Of a DNA stretch of 55,184 bases, positions 25,623 to 33,894 are shown piece after piece (position 1 is the first letter of the stretch; the number at the start of each line of letters is the position of its first letter). The DNA comes from JBBRCE01 sp038205115 (GTDB lineage Bacteria > Planctomycetota > Planctomycetia > Pirellulales > JBBRCE01): the NCBI GenBank assembly GCA_038205115.1, contig JBBRCE010000034.1:1-55184 (forward strand), in the 5' to 3' direction. The translations under genes and the position numbers were made by a program. The notes beneath the pieces are model-generated. The model saw only the letters and a list, made by a program, of their open reading frames with translations. It searched no databases and had not been told where the DNA came from.

Positions 25623-26786
25623 CTAAGCTGCCATTCGCCGCACTTGTTTTTGCGTGGTGAAATCGACGATGTGATCGACGATGAACGTCTGTTCGTCTTC
25701 GGTCAGATCGCAGAAGAACGGCAGCCGTAGCAACCGGCCGCTGAGATCTTCCGTCACCGGCAGATCGCCGGCACGATAGCCAAACTTTTCGCCCATCGGC
25801 GCGGTGTGTAGCGGCACGTAATGAAAGACCGCTCGGATACCTTGTTGCTTGAGATAGTTCATCAGTGCGTCGCGAGCGTCCATGCTGGGCATGATCACGT
25901 AGAACATGTGGAAGTTGCCTTCGCATTCTTCGCGACTCTGCGGCAGCTTGAACAGTCCTTGGGCTTCGTAGGGCTTCAGATGCCGGCGATAGAACTGATA
26001 AACTTCGCGGCGGCGGGCTTTGATGGTGTCGAGATTTTCCAATTGTGCGTACAAGAACGCGCTGGAAAGTTCGCTGGGAATGTACGACGATCCGGCGTCA
26101 ACCCAGGTGTATTTGTCCACCTCGCCGCGGAAAAAACGGCTGCGGTTGGTGCCTTTTTCGCGAATGATTTCCGCGCGTTCGATCATTTCCGGCGAGTTAA
26201 TGCACAGCGCGCCGCCTTCGCCGCAGGCATAATTCTTGGTCTCGTGAAAGCTATAAGCGCCCATATGTCCGATGGAGCCCAGCGCGCGACCCTCGTAAAA
26301 CGAATTCACGCCTTGCGCGGCATCTTCGACCACCACCAGATTGTGGCGCTTGGCGATCTGCATGATTTTTTCCATCTCGCAGGAGATGCCGGCGTAATGC
26401 ACCGGAAAAATCGCTTTGGTGCGTGGCGTGATGGCCTGCTCGATTTGGTCTTCGTCAATGTTCAGCGTCTCGGGACGAATGTCGACGAAGATCGGCTTGG
26501 CGCCCAAACGCACAAAGGCGTTAGCGGTCGAGACAAACGTGTACGAAGGCAAAATCACTTCGTCGTCCGGACCGACGTCCGCCAGAATGGCGCCCATCTC
26601 CAGCGCCGCCGTGGCCGAGGGCGTCATCAACACTTTGTTGATGCCGAATTGCTGCTCCAGCAATCGCGCGCAGGCCTTGGTGTATCGACCATCGCCCACC
26701 AAATGCGGTTCGGTCACCGCGCGGGCAATGTAATAAAGTTCTTTGCCGGTAATGTACGGCCGGTTGAACGGAATTTCTTTCGCCAT
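25623..26786 (-). CDS. wecE: dTDP-4-amino-4,6-dideoxygalactose transaminase (WecE/RffA)
   Basis: A 387-residue DegT/DnrJ/EryC1 aminotransferase. Its similarity to E. coli WecE is evident along the whole length: IPFNRPYITGKELYYI, PSYTFVSTANAFV, VHYAGISCEME, VVVEDAAQGVNSFYEGRA, REKGTNRSRFFRGEVDKYTW and AVFHYVPLH. The PLP lysine is Lys184 in SFHETKNY. It transaminates dTDP-4-keto-6-deoxyglucose from glutamate. ATG at 26786 aligns with the E. coli start. An acetyltransferase and an ArnC-like glycosyltransferase follow on the same strand. The upstream enzymes making the keto-sugar (RffG/RffH or RmlA/B) are not in the window. Confidence 0.92.
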   Translation of the reverse strand: MAKEIPFNRPYITGKELYYIARAVTEPHLVGDGRYTKACARLLEQQFGINKVLMTPSATAALEMGAILADVGPDDEVILPSYTFVSTANAFVRLGAKPIFVDIRPETLNIDEDQIEQAITPRTKAIFPVHYAGISCEMEKIMQIAKRHNLVVVEDAAQGVNSFYEGRALGSIGHMGAYSFHETKNYACGEGGALCINSPEMIERAEIIREKGTNRSRFFRGEVDKYTWVDAGSSYIPSELSSAFLYAQLENLDTIKARRREVYQFYRRHLKPYEAQGLFKLPQSREECEGNFHMFYVIMPSMDARDALMNYLKQQGIRAVFHYVPLHTAPMGEKFGYRAGDLPVTEDLSGRLLRLPFFCDLTEDEQTFIVDHIVDFTTQKQVRRMAA

Positions 26787-26981
26787 GCAAATCGCGTCCC
26801 TGCGGTTTGGTTGATCGTCGAACAAAGCAATCCGGCGCAATCCTTTGCGCCGCAGATCAATGGGACTTCCTTCGCCCCCAGATTATTCTCTGTCCGTTAG
26901 CAAGCGGTGCAATAGATATCAAAACCGCTTTGATGTGCCAAGGTCAGATTCGTGCGAATGGCCAACAAGATTTGCCCACTT

Positions 26982-27512
26982 TCAACTCCAGCGAACAAAT
27001 ACCGCTAGCAAGGCCCAAAAGGCTAGGTTCGCATAAACGCCAGCCAGCCAATCGTCGGCCATGACGCCTAGTCCGTCGGGCAACCGCTCCAGTCGCTTGA
27101 TGGGCGGCAATTTGGTGATGTCGAACAAACGAAACAGCCCGAAACCGAGTAGTGCCAGCAACAGTGGTGATACGCCAATAAACCGGTCTGGAATTAAGAA
27201 AAAGGTGATTGGCATGGCGGCGATTTCGTCCAGCACCACGCAGCCTGGATCTTTGATGTTGCCTAAACGCCGTACGGCGGCAGTGCAGATGGGCACGCCT
27301 GCCAGGCAAATCAATAAGATTGCCAGCGCCCGCCAGGCAGGGTTGACGATCTGTTGCAACAGCCACACCAGTGGCAGGCCCCACAGCGTGCCGAACGTGC
27401 CCGGCGCCTTGGGCAAAAATCCGATTCCCAGCCCTGTTGCCAACCAAACGGCTGGCCCGAGCCGCAAAAACTCGGCAATCGAACGCGGCGGCTGAACTTT
27501 GGCTTCTGGCAT
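26982..27512 (-). CDS. pgpA: phosphatidylglycerophosphatase A
   Basis: A 176-residue integral membrane phosphatase. PgpA motifs are visible: GLGIGFLPKAPGTFGTLWG near the N-terminus, the acidic DPGCVVLDEIAAMP centre and FRLFDITKLPPIKRLERLPDGLGVMADDWLAG, with three to four membrane helices between and after. It removes the 3'-phosphate of phosphatidylglycerophosphate to form phosphatidylglycerol. It lies 195 bases before wecE on the same strand and is separated from the upstream deg gene by a terminator, so it probably has its own promoter or leads the sugar-gene transcript. Confidence 0.93.
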   Translation of the reverse strand: MPEAKVQPPRSIAEFLRLGPAVWLATGLGIGFLPKAPGTFGTLWGLPLVWLLQQIVNPAWRALAILLICLAGVPICTAAVRRLGNIKDPGCVVLDEIAAMPITFFLIPDRFIGVSPLLLALLGFGLFRLFDITKLPPIKRLERLPDGLGVMADDWLAGVYANLAFWALLAVFVRWS

Positions 27513-27594
27513 GCCAGCATGCTAACGCTGGCTCGGCATGCCGGCAAGGCGCGTGGCCAAAATGTTGGCTTGCAAAACTTCGCGCGCAAAAAAA

Positions 27595-27632
27595 CCGCTC
27601 GTCGAAACCGCATTGCGCGGCTCGACGAGCGG
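27595..27632 (-). terminator. intrinsic terminator of the deg gene
   Basis: CCGCTCGTCGA (27595-27605) is inverted as TCGACGAGCGG (27622-27632) around a 16-base loop. On the minus strand the stem is followed at once by seven T (complement of 27588-27594). It lies 50 bases after the deg stop and ahead of pgpA, so it should separate the two transcripts. Confidence 0.85.
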
Positions 27633-27681
27633 CCAACGTACCAGGCCTACGCGGCGAATCGCTTCGCCGCAAAGTCCGGTC

Positions 27682-29259
27682 TTAGGATGCGCGCAACACC
27701 ATCAACGCTTGAGTTCCTTGCTGGGTGCGTACCAGTAACAACAGTCCATCCTTGGGCGAGGCATTCTTTACCGCCGCTTCGAAGGCGGCAATATCTTTGA
27801 CCGGTTGCTTGTTCACTTCCATGATCAGCATGCCTTCGCGGAGGCCAGCGGTTGCCGCCGCGCTGCCTTCGCCCACGTGGCTGACCACCACGCCCGCAAA
27901 GGTTTTGTAACTGCGTTGCTGCGCCTTGCCCAGGTCCGTGACGGTCAGACCGAACTTCTCGGCGGTGTAGCCTTCCGTTGCGTGCTGGTCATCGTCGCCG
28001 CGACCATTGGCCGACAGCGTCACGTCGCTGGGCAGAGCTTTCATGGTCACGGTTTTGCTTTCCGCCTTGCCATCGCGGAGATAGTGAACTGTCTGCTTGC
28101 CATCGACGGTCATGCGTTCGACCGCTTCTTGCAATTCGCGCGGTTGTTTGACTTTATGATCGCCTATGGCAGTGATCACATCGCCCGGTTTTAGTCCGGC
28201 GTCGGCGGCCGGCGAGTTGGGCTGCACTTCCATAACTGCTACGCCATCGCCTGGCTTGACGTTCAGGCTGGCGGCCAAATCGTCGCTCATTTCGCCGATC
28301 GCCACGCCCAGATAGGCGCGTTGCACGGAGCCGTTGCTAATCAATTGTTGCATGACCCACTTGGCCTGATTGATCGGAATGGCAAAGCCGATGCCTTGAT
28401 ATCCGCCGCTGCTGCTGGCAATGGCGGTGTTGATGCCGATCACTTCGCCATCGAGATTGACCAGTGCACCGCCGGAATTGCCCGGGTTGATCGCGGCATC
28501 GGTCTGCAAGAACTTAGCGCGGCGATTCATGCCCAATTCGCGTCCCTTGCCGCTGATGATGCCGGCACTGACGGTGGTTTCCAGTTCGAACGGATTGCCG
28601 ATGGCAATCACCCAATCGCCATTTTCTAGTTCGTCGCTGTTGCCCAGTTTGGCGACGGGCAGCTTTTCTTTGGTGTTAATGTGAATAACGGCCAGATCGC
28701 TTTGCGGATCGGTCTTGATGTCGGTGCCTTTGAATTCGCGGCCATCCGGCAGTCGGACGGTGACGCTATCCGCGCCCTCGACAACGTGATTGTTGGTGAG
28801 CACGATGCCTGAGCCATCGACGATCACGCCTGAGCCCACGCCGTCGCGTTGGGGTGTTCGACCGCGGTCGGAATCTTGCATCCCGCCGAAATCATCGCCA
28901 AAGAATTTTTCGAACGGCGTGCCTTTCAGCGGATTATCGCCACGGCTCATGTTGCCGTTGTTTCCGCGGTGCAAAGCGACTGGCTTGGCATCGGCATGCG
29001 AACGAATTTTCACGGTTGCCGGCGTGGCATCGGCCGCCGCTTGCCGGAATGCGTGCGAAAGTTGTTTGGCAAAATTGACACCTTTGCTGGCTTGCTCGCG
29101 ATCGGCCGGCGTCGACTCACGCGTGGCGCTGGCAAGCTGATTGGCGCGCGGTTCATCGCCGGAGACGTTGCCGGTCCAGTGCATCGCGCCCAGACCCAAA
29201 AGTAGAACTGCGGCTGCCGAAGCGACAAGACCTGTCGCGCGTTTTTGTACAACGCTCAT
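27682..29259 (-). CDS. periplasmic serine protease of the Deg/HtrA family
   Basis: A 525-residue DegP/DegQ-like protease. It has an N-terminal membrane or signal segment (LVASAAAVLLLGLGAMHW) and a trypsin-like domain with catalytic triad His158 (TNNHVV), Asp188 (DPQSDLAVI) and Ser262 (INPGNSGGAL). Two PDZ domains follow, about 300-400 (PNSPAADAGLKPGDVI) and 425-525 (VGEGSAAATAGLREGMLI). It would degrade or refold misfolded envelope proteins. ATG at 29259 is supported by AAGGAG five bases upstream; an extension in frame lacks any family similarity. It is monocistronic, ended by the hairpin at 27595-27632. Confidence 0.95.
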   Translation of the reverse strand: MSVVQKRATGLVASAAAVLLLGLGAMHWTGNVSGDEPRANQLASATRESTPADREQASKGVNFAKQLSHAFRQAAADATPATVKIRSHADAKPVALHRGNNGNMSRGDNPLKGTPFEKFFGDDFGGMQDSDRGRTPQRDGVGSGVIVDGSGIVLTNNHVVEGADSVTVRLPDGREFKGTDIKTDPQSDLAVIHINTKEKLPVAKLGNSDELENGDWVIAIGNPFELETTVSAGIISGKGRELGMNRRAKFLQTDAAINPGNSGGALVNLDGEVIGINTAIASSSGGYQGIGFAIPINQAKWVMQQLISNGSVQRAYLGVAIGEMSDDLAASLNVKPGDGVAVMEVQPNSPAADAGLKPGDVITAIGDHKVKQPRELQEAVERMTVDGKQTVHYLRDGKAESKTVTMKALPSDVTLSANGRGDDDQHATEGYTAEKFGLTVTDLGKAQQRSYKTFAGVVVSHVGEGSAAATAGLREGMLIMEVNKQPVKDIAAFEAAVKNASPKDGLLLLVRTQQGTQALMVLRAS

Positions 29260-29751
29260 AACTGCTCCTTCTCTCTGCAAAACTGGAATGGGGGTACATT
29301 GAGAACCAGCGAGGCAAATTCGATTCCAATTCTTTTGCGATGCCAGTCTGTATTTCACAGCGATAGATACCGCACGCCGGGCAATCTTGCGGCACAACCG
29401 GCGGAATCTGCCGCAAAATGGCTAAAGACGCGACCACCACCAACCGCTGGATTGACAAAAGTCTTTTCTGGGAATAGCCTTAAGTTGTCGTTGCGTGCAG
29501 CCAATCGGCCGCGCGTTTTTTCCAATTCCATTTCTTTCGGATCGGATGGAAGCCTTCTCGGCAAACCACTTCCATGCTGGCTTGCGTTTTCAGTGAACCC
29601 GCCACAGTTTCACTGCGTAGAACTGCCTGAGATTTCGTTCGGCTTCGAGCGACTTTTGCAAATTCTTCACCCGGCGCGCGTGGAAGTCGTTTTTCGGTCG
29701 TTCCAGTTTTCGTTTCGAGGGAGATCAACGCCCTAGTGAGTTCGCCCTGAT

Positions 29752-29808
29752 GCGACCGCCTCGTTGCGGATGGCGTGAGTCGACGCCACGCCGGTGAACC
29801 GAGGTCGC
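29752..29808 (+). promoter_or_regulatory. stem-loop leader upstream of rnc
   Basis: The outer stem GCGAC + CTCG (29752-29756, 29760-29763) pairs with CGAG + GTCGC (29800-29808), leaving a 3-base bulge. An inner hairpin TGGCGT (29771-29776) pairs with ACGCCA (29783-29788). A competing pairing GGATGGCG/CGCCATCC (29768-29775 with 29806-29813) is also possible. The structure ends 16 bases before the rnc ATG. The rest of the 565-base gap (29260-29824) shows no gene. In E. coli the rnc leader folds into a stem that RNase III itself cuts to lower its own expression; a similar role here is inference. Confidence 0.4.
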
Positions 29809-29824
29809 CATCCAGCGAACGGAA

Positions 29825-30571
29825 ATGATTCTCATGGCCAGCGAAATTTGGCCGGAAACAACCGCGGAATTGCCGACGCTGCTGGGAACCTGCCAGCAAC
29901 GCATCGATTATCAATTTCGTGACTTGGCGCTGCTCAAAGCGGCGCTCACGCACGCCTCGGGCGCGCAACATCGACTGGCATCTAATGAGCGGTTGGAGTT
30001 TCTTGGCGACGCCATTCTCGGCGCCGTGGTTTGCGAAGAACTGTTTCATCAGTATCCGCAATATTTGGAAGGCGATCTGACCAAGATTAAATCGGTGGTC
30101 GTCAGCCGCAACACCTGCGCCAAGATCAGCGCCGCAATGAATCTCGAGGAGTTTCTATACCTCGGCAAAGGCATGAGCACGCATGCCAACGTGCCGCCGT
30201 CGCTACTGTCCGACGTATTCGAATCGCTGGTGGCGGCGATCTATTTGGACGGCGGTCCCGAGATGGTCAAGCGATTCATCCTCCGCTGGATGGGGCCGGA
30301 GATCGAGTTGGCCGCCAATGGCGACGGGGCTGGCAATTATAAGTCGCAACTGCAACAACTGGCGCAGCGCGAGTTTTGCACCACGCCAACCTATCAGTTG
30401 CTGGACGAAAAAGGGCCCGATCACAGCAAATGCTTCAAGATCGCCGCCCAGATCGGACAGAATCGCTTTCCGGCCGCCTGGGGTCGCAACAAGAAAGAAG
30501 CCGAGCAACGGGCAGCACGCAACGCGCTCAGCCAAATGAGCGGCGAAGAAACGCCGTTTCCCAGCGACTGA
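29825..30571 (+). CDS. rnc: ribonuclease III
   Basis: A 248-residue double-strand-specific endoribonuclease for rRNA and mRNA processing. The catalytic signature NERLEFLGDAILG is at residues 54-66, with Glu58 and Asp62 expected at the metal site, and the second acidic set lies in SDVFESLVAAIYLDGG. The C-terminal double-stranded RNA-binding domain is seen as YKSQLQQLAQREF...KCFKIAAQIG...KKEAEQRAARNAL. Length and order match bacterial RNase III. ATG 29825 or ATG 29834 could be used. A structured leader lies directly upstream. It is convergent with aat. Confidence 0.96.
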   Translation: MILMASEIWPETTAELPTLLGTCQQRIDYQFRDLALLKAALTHASGAQHRLASNERLEFLGDAILGAVVCEELFHQYPQYLEGDLTKIKSVVVSRNTCAKISAAMNLEEFLYLGKGMSTHANVPPSLLSDVFESLVAAIYLDGGPEMVKRFILRWMGPEIELAANGDGAGNYKSQLQQLAQREFCTTPTYQLLDEKGPDHSKCFKIAAQIGQNRFPAAWGRNKKEAEQRAARNALSQMSGEETPFPSD

Positions 30572-30658
30572 TTTCTCCGGCATGCGCGCGCCGCGCAGGC
30601 ATCGATCCGTTTGCGCGGCAAACGGTGATCGTAAGCCGCGGTTGGGCTGCGATTGCGT

Positions 30659-31327
30659 TTAATCGAATGTCACCGGCAGCACGAGCGCGGCCCGCAATCG
30701 GAGGTAGTAGTCGCGCCGAGAAATTTCGATAGCGCCCAAACTGGCCGTGTGGTCGGTGAGCTGCTGAATATCGAACAGCGCATAACCGCGCGCGGCCAGA
30801 TGCCGATGCAAGTAAACCAGCGCGATTTTGGAGGCATCGCGAACGCGGTAGAACATCGACTCGCCAGCAAACAGCCCGCCAATGGCCACGCCATAGGTGC
30901 CGCCAACCAGTTCGCCGGCTTGCCAGACTTCCACGCTGTGCGCGTGGCCAAGCTGATGCAACTGACAGTATGCCGCCACGAGTGGTTCGCTGATCCAGGT
31001 GGCCCGCGCGCGATCCTGCGATGTCCCGCAACCGCGCATTACGGCGGCGAAGTCGCGATTGTGCGTGACCGTCAACGCATCCCCGCGACATCTGCGGGCG
31101 AGACGCCGCGAGATATGCATACCATCGATTTCGAAAATCGCCCGGGGATCCAGCGACCACCATTGCATGCGACGGCTAGTGGCCGACATGGGCCAAGGAA
31201 AGATGCCATGCCGGTAAGCATCCAACAGCCAGTCGGTCGTGAGTTGGCCGCCGACAAACACGCGACCCAACGGGTGCGACCAGTCGGCGTCGGCAAAAAA
31301 TTGCGACGCAGCCGAGTAATTCTCCAT
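30659..31327 (-). CDS. aat: leucyl/phenylalanyl-tRNA--protein transferase
   Basis: A 222-residue Aat enzyme, which adds Leu or Phe from tRNA to N-terminal Lys or Arg of proteins, marking them for N-end-rule degradation by ClpAP. Family blocks include VGGQLTTDWLLDAYRHGIFPWP, WWSLDPRAIFEID, TWISEPLVAAYCQLHQLGHAHSVEVW, GGLFAGESMFYR and LFDIQQLTDHTASLGA. All are present and the length is usual. It begins six bases after the stop of the metzincin-like gene, so the two are probably co-transcribed. No clpS or clpA is in the window. Confidence 0.95.
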   Translation of the reverse strand: MENYSAASQFFADADWSHPLGRVFVGGQLTTDWLLDAYRHGIFPWPMSATSRRMQWWSLDPRAIFEIDGMHISRRLARRCRGDALTVTHNRDFAAVMRGCGTSQDRARATWISEPLVAAYCQLHQLGHAHSVEVWQAGELVGGTYGVAIGGLFAGESMFYRVRDASKIALVYLHRHLAARGYALFDIQQLTDHTASLGAIEISRRDYYLRLRAALVLPVTFD

Positions 31328-31333
31328 GCCAGC

Positions 31334-32497
31334 TCAGGGCCTCGCCGAGCGCGACGTCGGAAACGGATAGGGCGCGCTGGGTAACAGAGTGGCGGACCGA
31401 TCCAAATTGAAACCCAACAATCGCAAATACTCGGGCGGCGCGGGATCGTTGGGCAACGTGGCGCCAATTTCGTTATATAGCTGACGCAATTTATTGCGCG
31501 TCGGCAGGCTGAGTTGCGAAAGACTGCCGTAGTCTCGGACGCGGAGTTCGTCGGCCACCAGGTTCATGGCCAGCGCATTGAGCGGATCGAAACCGATGCG
31601 GAAATCTCGGGCGCGGGCCTGCCGATCACCCAGCACGGGCCGCATGACGGAATCTCGTTCGAAGCTGTGAGCCGCGCCAAGAAAGTGACCCACTTCGTGC
31701 AGCAGCACTTCGATGCGTTCTTCTTCGGTCACGTGTTGCGACCACTCGCGGATTAAAATGTGGCGGCCCAAGGCGCCGCGCGTGCCGCCGAGGTTAAATT
31801 TGCCTTGCGGCACCTGATATTGGCTGCTGAATCCGATCGCCAACCGGGCTTTGCCCGGATCGACTTTGCGTGTAAATTCGTCGACCGAACTTTCGAATTC
31901 GGTGATCGAGTTGTTGCTGATCCAAGTATCGGTTTCCAACACGCTCAGGCGCACGCGGCAGGTGTGCTCGAGCACGTCGGAGATGGCTTCGATGCGTTTT
32001 TTCAACCGCGTTTCCCAACTGCGGCGGTTGGCTTGCTCGTCGTCGTCAACCAGCACTTTCACGGCCACGGTCAGCAGTTGGCTACTGCGCTTAGCGTCTT
32101 CAGCCAGTTGTTCGGCCGATTTTTTGACTTCAGTCGAGGCGTCTGTCAGAACGGCGGCCGCCGGATTGACTTCGGCCGGTCGCAAGCCCACATGTTGCAG
32201 CACGAGTTCTTCGCCGGCCATGCCAAACACATAGATCGAGTCCGCCTGCAGGGCGTAGCGGCGGTCGGCCTTGCCGGAGTAGAAGGCGATTTCCATTTTC
32301 TCGCCGATCACAACCGGCAGCAGATCGCCTTTCTTAATGGCCACATCGACGGCTTTTTCGCCAGGTTGCGAAAGAATGCAGCGCGTGGTGGCGGAAGCAC
32401 GGTTCACCAACAGCACCACGGCCGCCAACGCATTTGCGCCGCTAACCAGGCAGATCGCCAGCGTCAGCAGGAACGTCATTTTCAGTCGACGGGGCAT
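31334..32497 (-). CDS. exported metzincin-like zinc metalloprotease
   Basis: A 387-residue protein with an N-terminal signal or anchor helix (MTFLLTLAICLVSGANALAA) and a C-terminal zinc protease domain. The motif HEVGHFLGAAH (His267, Glu268, His271, Gly274, His277) is the metzincin HExxHxxGxxH, and SVM (Met285) eight residues later is the Met-turn, closest to the matrixin arrangement. Residues 30-110 form a beta-rich region and 140-230 an alpha/beta region that I do not recognise beyond being upstream of the active site. It likely cuts proteins outside the cytoplasm. It overlaps no other gene and runs six bases ahead of aat, with which it is probably co-transcribed. Confidence 0.75.
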   Translation of the reverse strand: MPRRLKMTFLLTLAICLVSGANALAAVVLLVNRASATTRCILSQPGEKAVDVAIKKGDLLPVVIGEKMEIAFYSGKADRRYALQADSIYVFGMAGEELVLQHVGLRPAEVNPAAAVLTDASTEVKKSAEQLAEDAKRSSQLLTVAVKVLVDDDEQANRRSWETRLKKRIEAISDVLEHTCRVRLSVLETDTWISNNSITEFESSVDEFTRKVDPGKARLAIGFSSQYQVPQGKFNLGGTRGALGRHILIREWSQHVTEEERIEVLLHEVGHFLGAAHSFERDSVMRPVLGDRQARARDFRIGFDPLNALAMNLVADELRVRDYGSLSQLSLPTRNKLRQLYNEIGATLPNDPAPPEYLRLLGFNLDRSATLLPSAPYPFPTSRSARP

Positions 32498-32753
32498 ATC
32501 GAAAAAACCATGCTTGAAATTCGAATTCCGGCCGCTAGCTTCGGCCAGGCTATTCGCGGAGGACTACTCCAGTTTATCGCCAAACCGTTTTGCGTCCAAT
32601 CAAATGACTGGCGGAAACTCTCATGGAAGCGGCGCGTTTCACGGATTTTCCAAGCCGTCTTGCGGCCAATCGCAATTTCGGATATCTCACCCGTTCTCAT
32701 CTTTCGCCATTTCCAGGCGCGGCGCTGGCCGTACGCTTGCTAGCGAGGTAGGT

Positions 32754-33863
32754 ATGACCTGCAACCAATTCGTCTTCCGGTCCGCCTGGCGGACACTGCG
32801 TTACAGCCTCGGCTGCCTGGCGGCCTGCTGCGCGGTGCTGACCTTGGGCTGCAAAAGCGATCCTGGCCGCGAGCTACTGGAGCAGGAGCTTCGCTACCAA
32901 GAAGACGAAATTTACCACCTCGAAAATCATCTCGACACTTACAAACAGCAAGTCGAAGCACTTAAAAACGAAAACAGCGCGCTGCGCAACGGAGATCCCG
33001 TACCGGCCCGCTCGTCGAGCGTATTGCCAAAAATTACGCCCCCGCCCGGCGAAGATCGGCCGTCCAACAAACGTCGGACCGACGCCAGCGGCGGCAGCAG
33101 TATCAGCGTGCCCGACGTCAAACTCGGTCCGGGATCGAGCAAATTGCCTTCGGTCATTGCCCCGCCTGCCAGCCCACGTAAGCTCAAGCCAGAAATGTCC
33201 GCGCCGGGACTCAAAGACTCGAGCGGTCCGCTGGAACTGCCCGATCCATCCGATTCTCGACCAACGTCCGAAGCGCCGCGCTACGAGCCGGGCGCTTCCA
33301 CCGCGCCGGGCGAACAACCCACGCAACTGCTGCTGAATCCGCGTTTGACGGGCGGTTGGGCAGCGCGGGGCAGCGCCACGGACGAAGGCATTCGCGTGCT
33401 GTTGCAACCCGCCACGGCTCAAGGCAAGGCGGTCCGCACGCCCGGCGCGCTGTCGGTGGCGTTGATCGATCCCGCGCTCGAAGGCGAAGCATCGCGCGTG
33501 GCCAAGTGGGAAATTCCGCTCGAACAAGCCAAAGAACTGTTTCGTCAAGCCAGTAGCGAAGGTGTGAAGCTGGAACTGCGTTGGCCAGGCGCGCCGCCCA
33601 CCAATCGCGAGTTGCAACTCTTCGTGCGGTATCGTTCGCCACGTGGCGCGGAACTCGTGGCCGATCAGTCAGTCACCATCAATACTTCCGGCGGCGAGCC
33701 GGTGGCGCGTCGCAATCCCTATGTGATTTCCGACGCCGTCACGGAGGAAGACGCGCCGACGCCGGCCAAGCCTGCGCCGCAGCGTCCGGGGTTATTGAAA
33801 CGGATGGGCGAAGAATCGTCGCGATTAATCGGCCGCAAACCGACCTGGTCGCCGGAGCGCTAG
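32754..33863 (+). CDS. lipoprotein with coiled coil and Pro/Ser-rich linker
   Basis: A 369-residue predicted lipoprotein. A hydrophobic segment ends in LTLGC, giving Cys33 as the lipidation site. Residues about 39-78 form a coiled coil (ELRYQEDEIYHLENHLDTY, QVEALKNENSAL). A long Pro/Ser-rich disordered linker spans about 80-190. A C-terminal beta-rich domain of about 110 residues (LNPRLTGGWAARG, LFVRYRSPRGAELVADQSV) follows, ending in a basic tail. GAGG five bases before ATG 32754 fixes the start. Coiled coil plus linker suggests an oligomeric envelope spacer, but no family is recognised. Confidence 0.75.
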   Translation: MTCNQFVFRSAWRTLRYSLGCLAACCAVLTLGCKSDPGRELLEQELRYQEDEIYHLENHLDTYKQQVEALKNENSALRNGDPVPARSSSVLPKITPPPGEDRPSNKRRTDASGGSSISVPDVKLGPGSSKLPSVIAPPASPRKLKPEMSAPGLKDSSGPLELPDPSDSRPTSEAPRYEPGASTAPGEQPTQLLLNPRLTGGWAARGSATDEGIRVLLQPATAQGKAVRTPGALSVALIDPALEGEASRVAKWEIPLEQAKELFRQASSEGVKLELRWPGAPPTNRELQLFVRYRSPRGAELVADQSVTINTSGGEPVARRNPYVISDAVTEEDAPTPAKPAPQRPGLLKRMGEESSRLIGRKPTWSPER

Positions 33864-33894
33864 CGGGGCGCGGCTCGAAAAATAATTCTCCGCG

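Noticed and set aside
25821..26900. Long plus-strand open frame opposite wecE
   Set aside because: WecE is matched along its whole length on the other strand; the antisense translation shows no motif.
29452..29480. TTGACA followed 17 bases on by TAGCCT ahead of rnc
   Set aside because: The -35 is perfect but the -10 matches only three of six, over 340 bases from rnc; a chance match is likely.
33864..33894. Possible convergent terminator between lipoprotein and hydrolase genes
   Set aside because: Only partial complementarity around TAGCG/CGCTA and no proper T-run.
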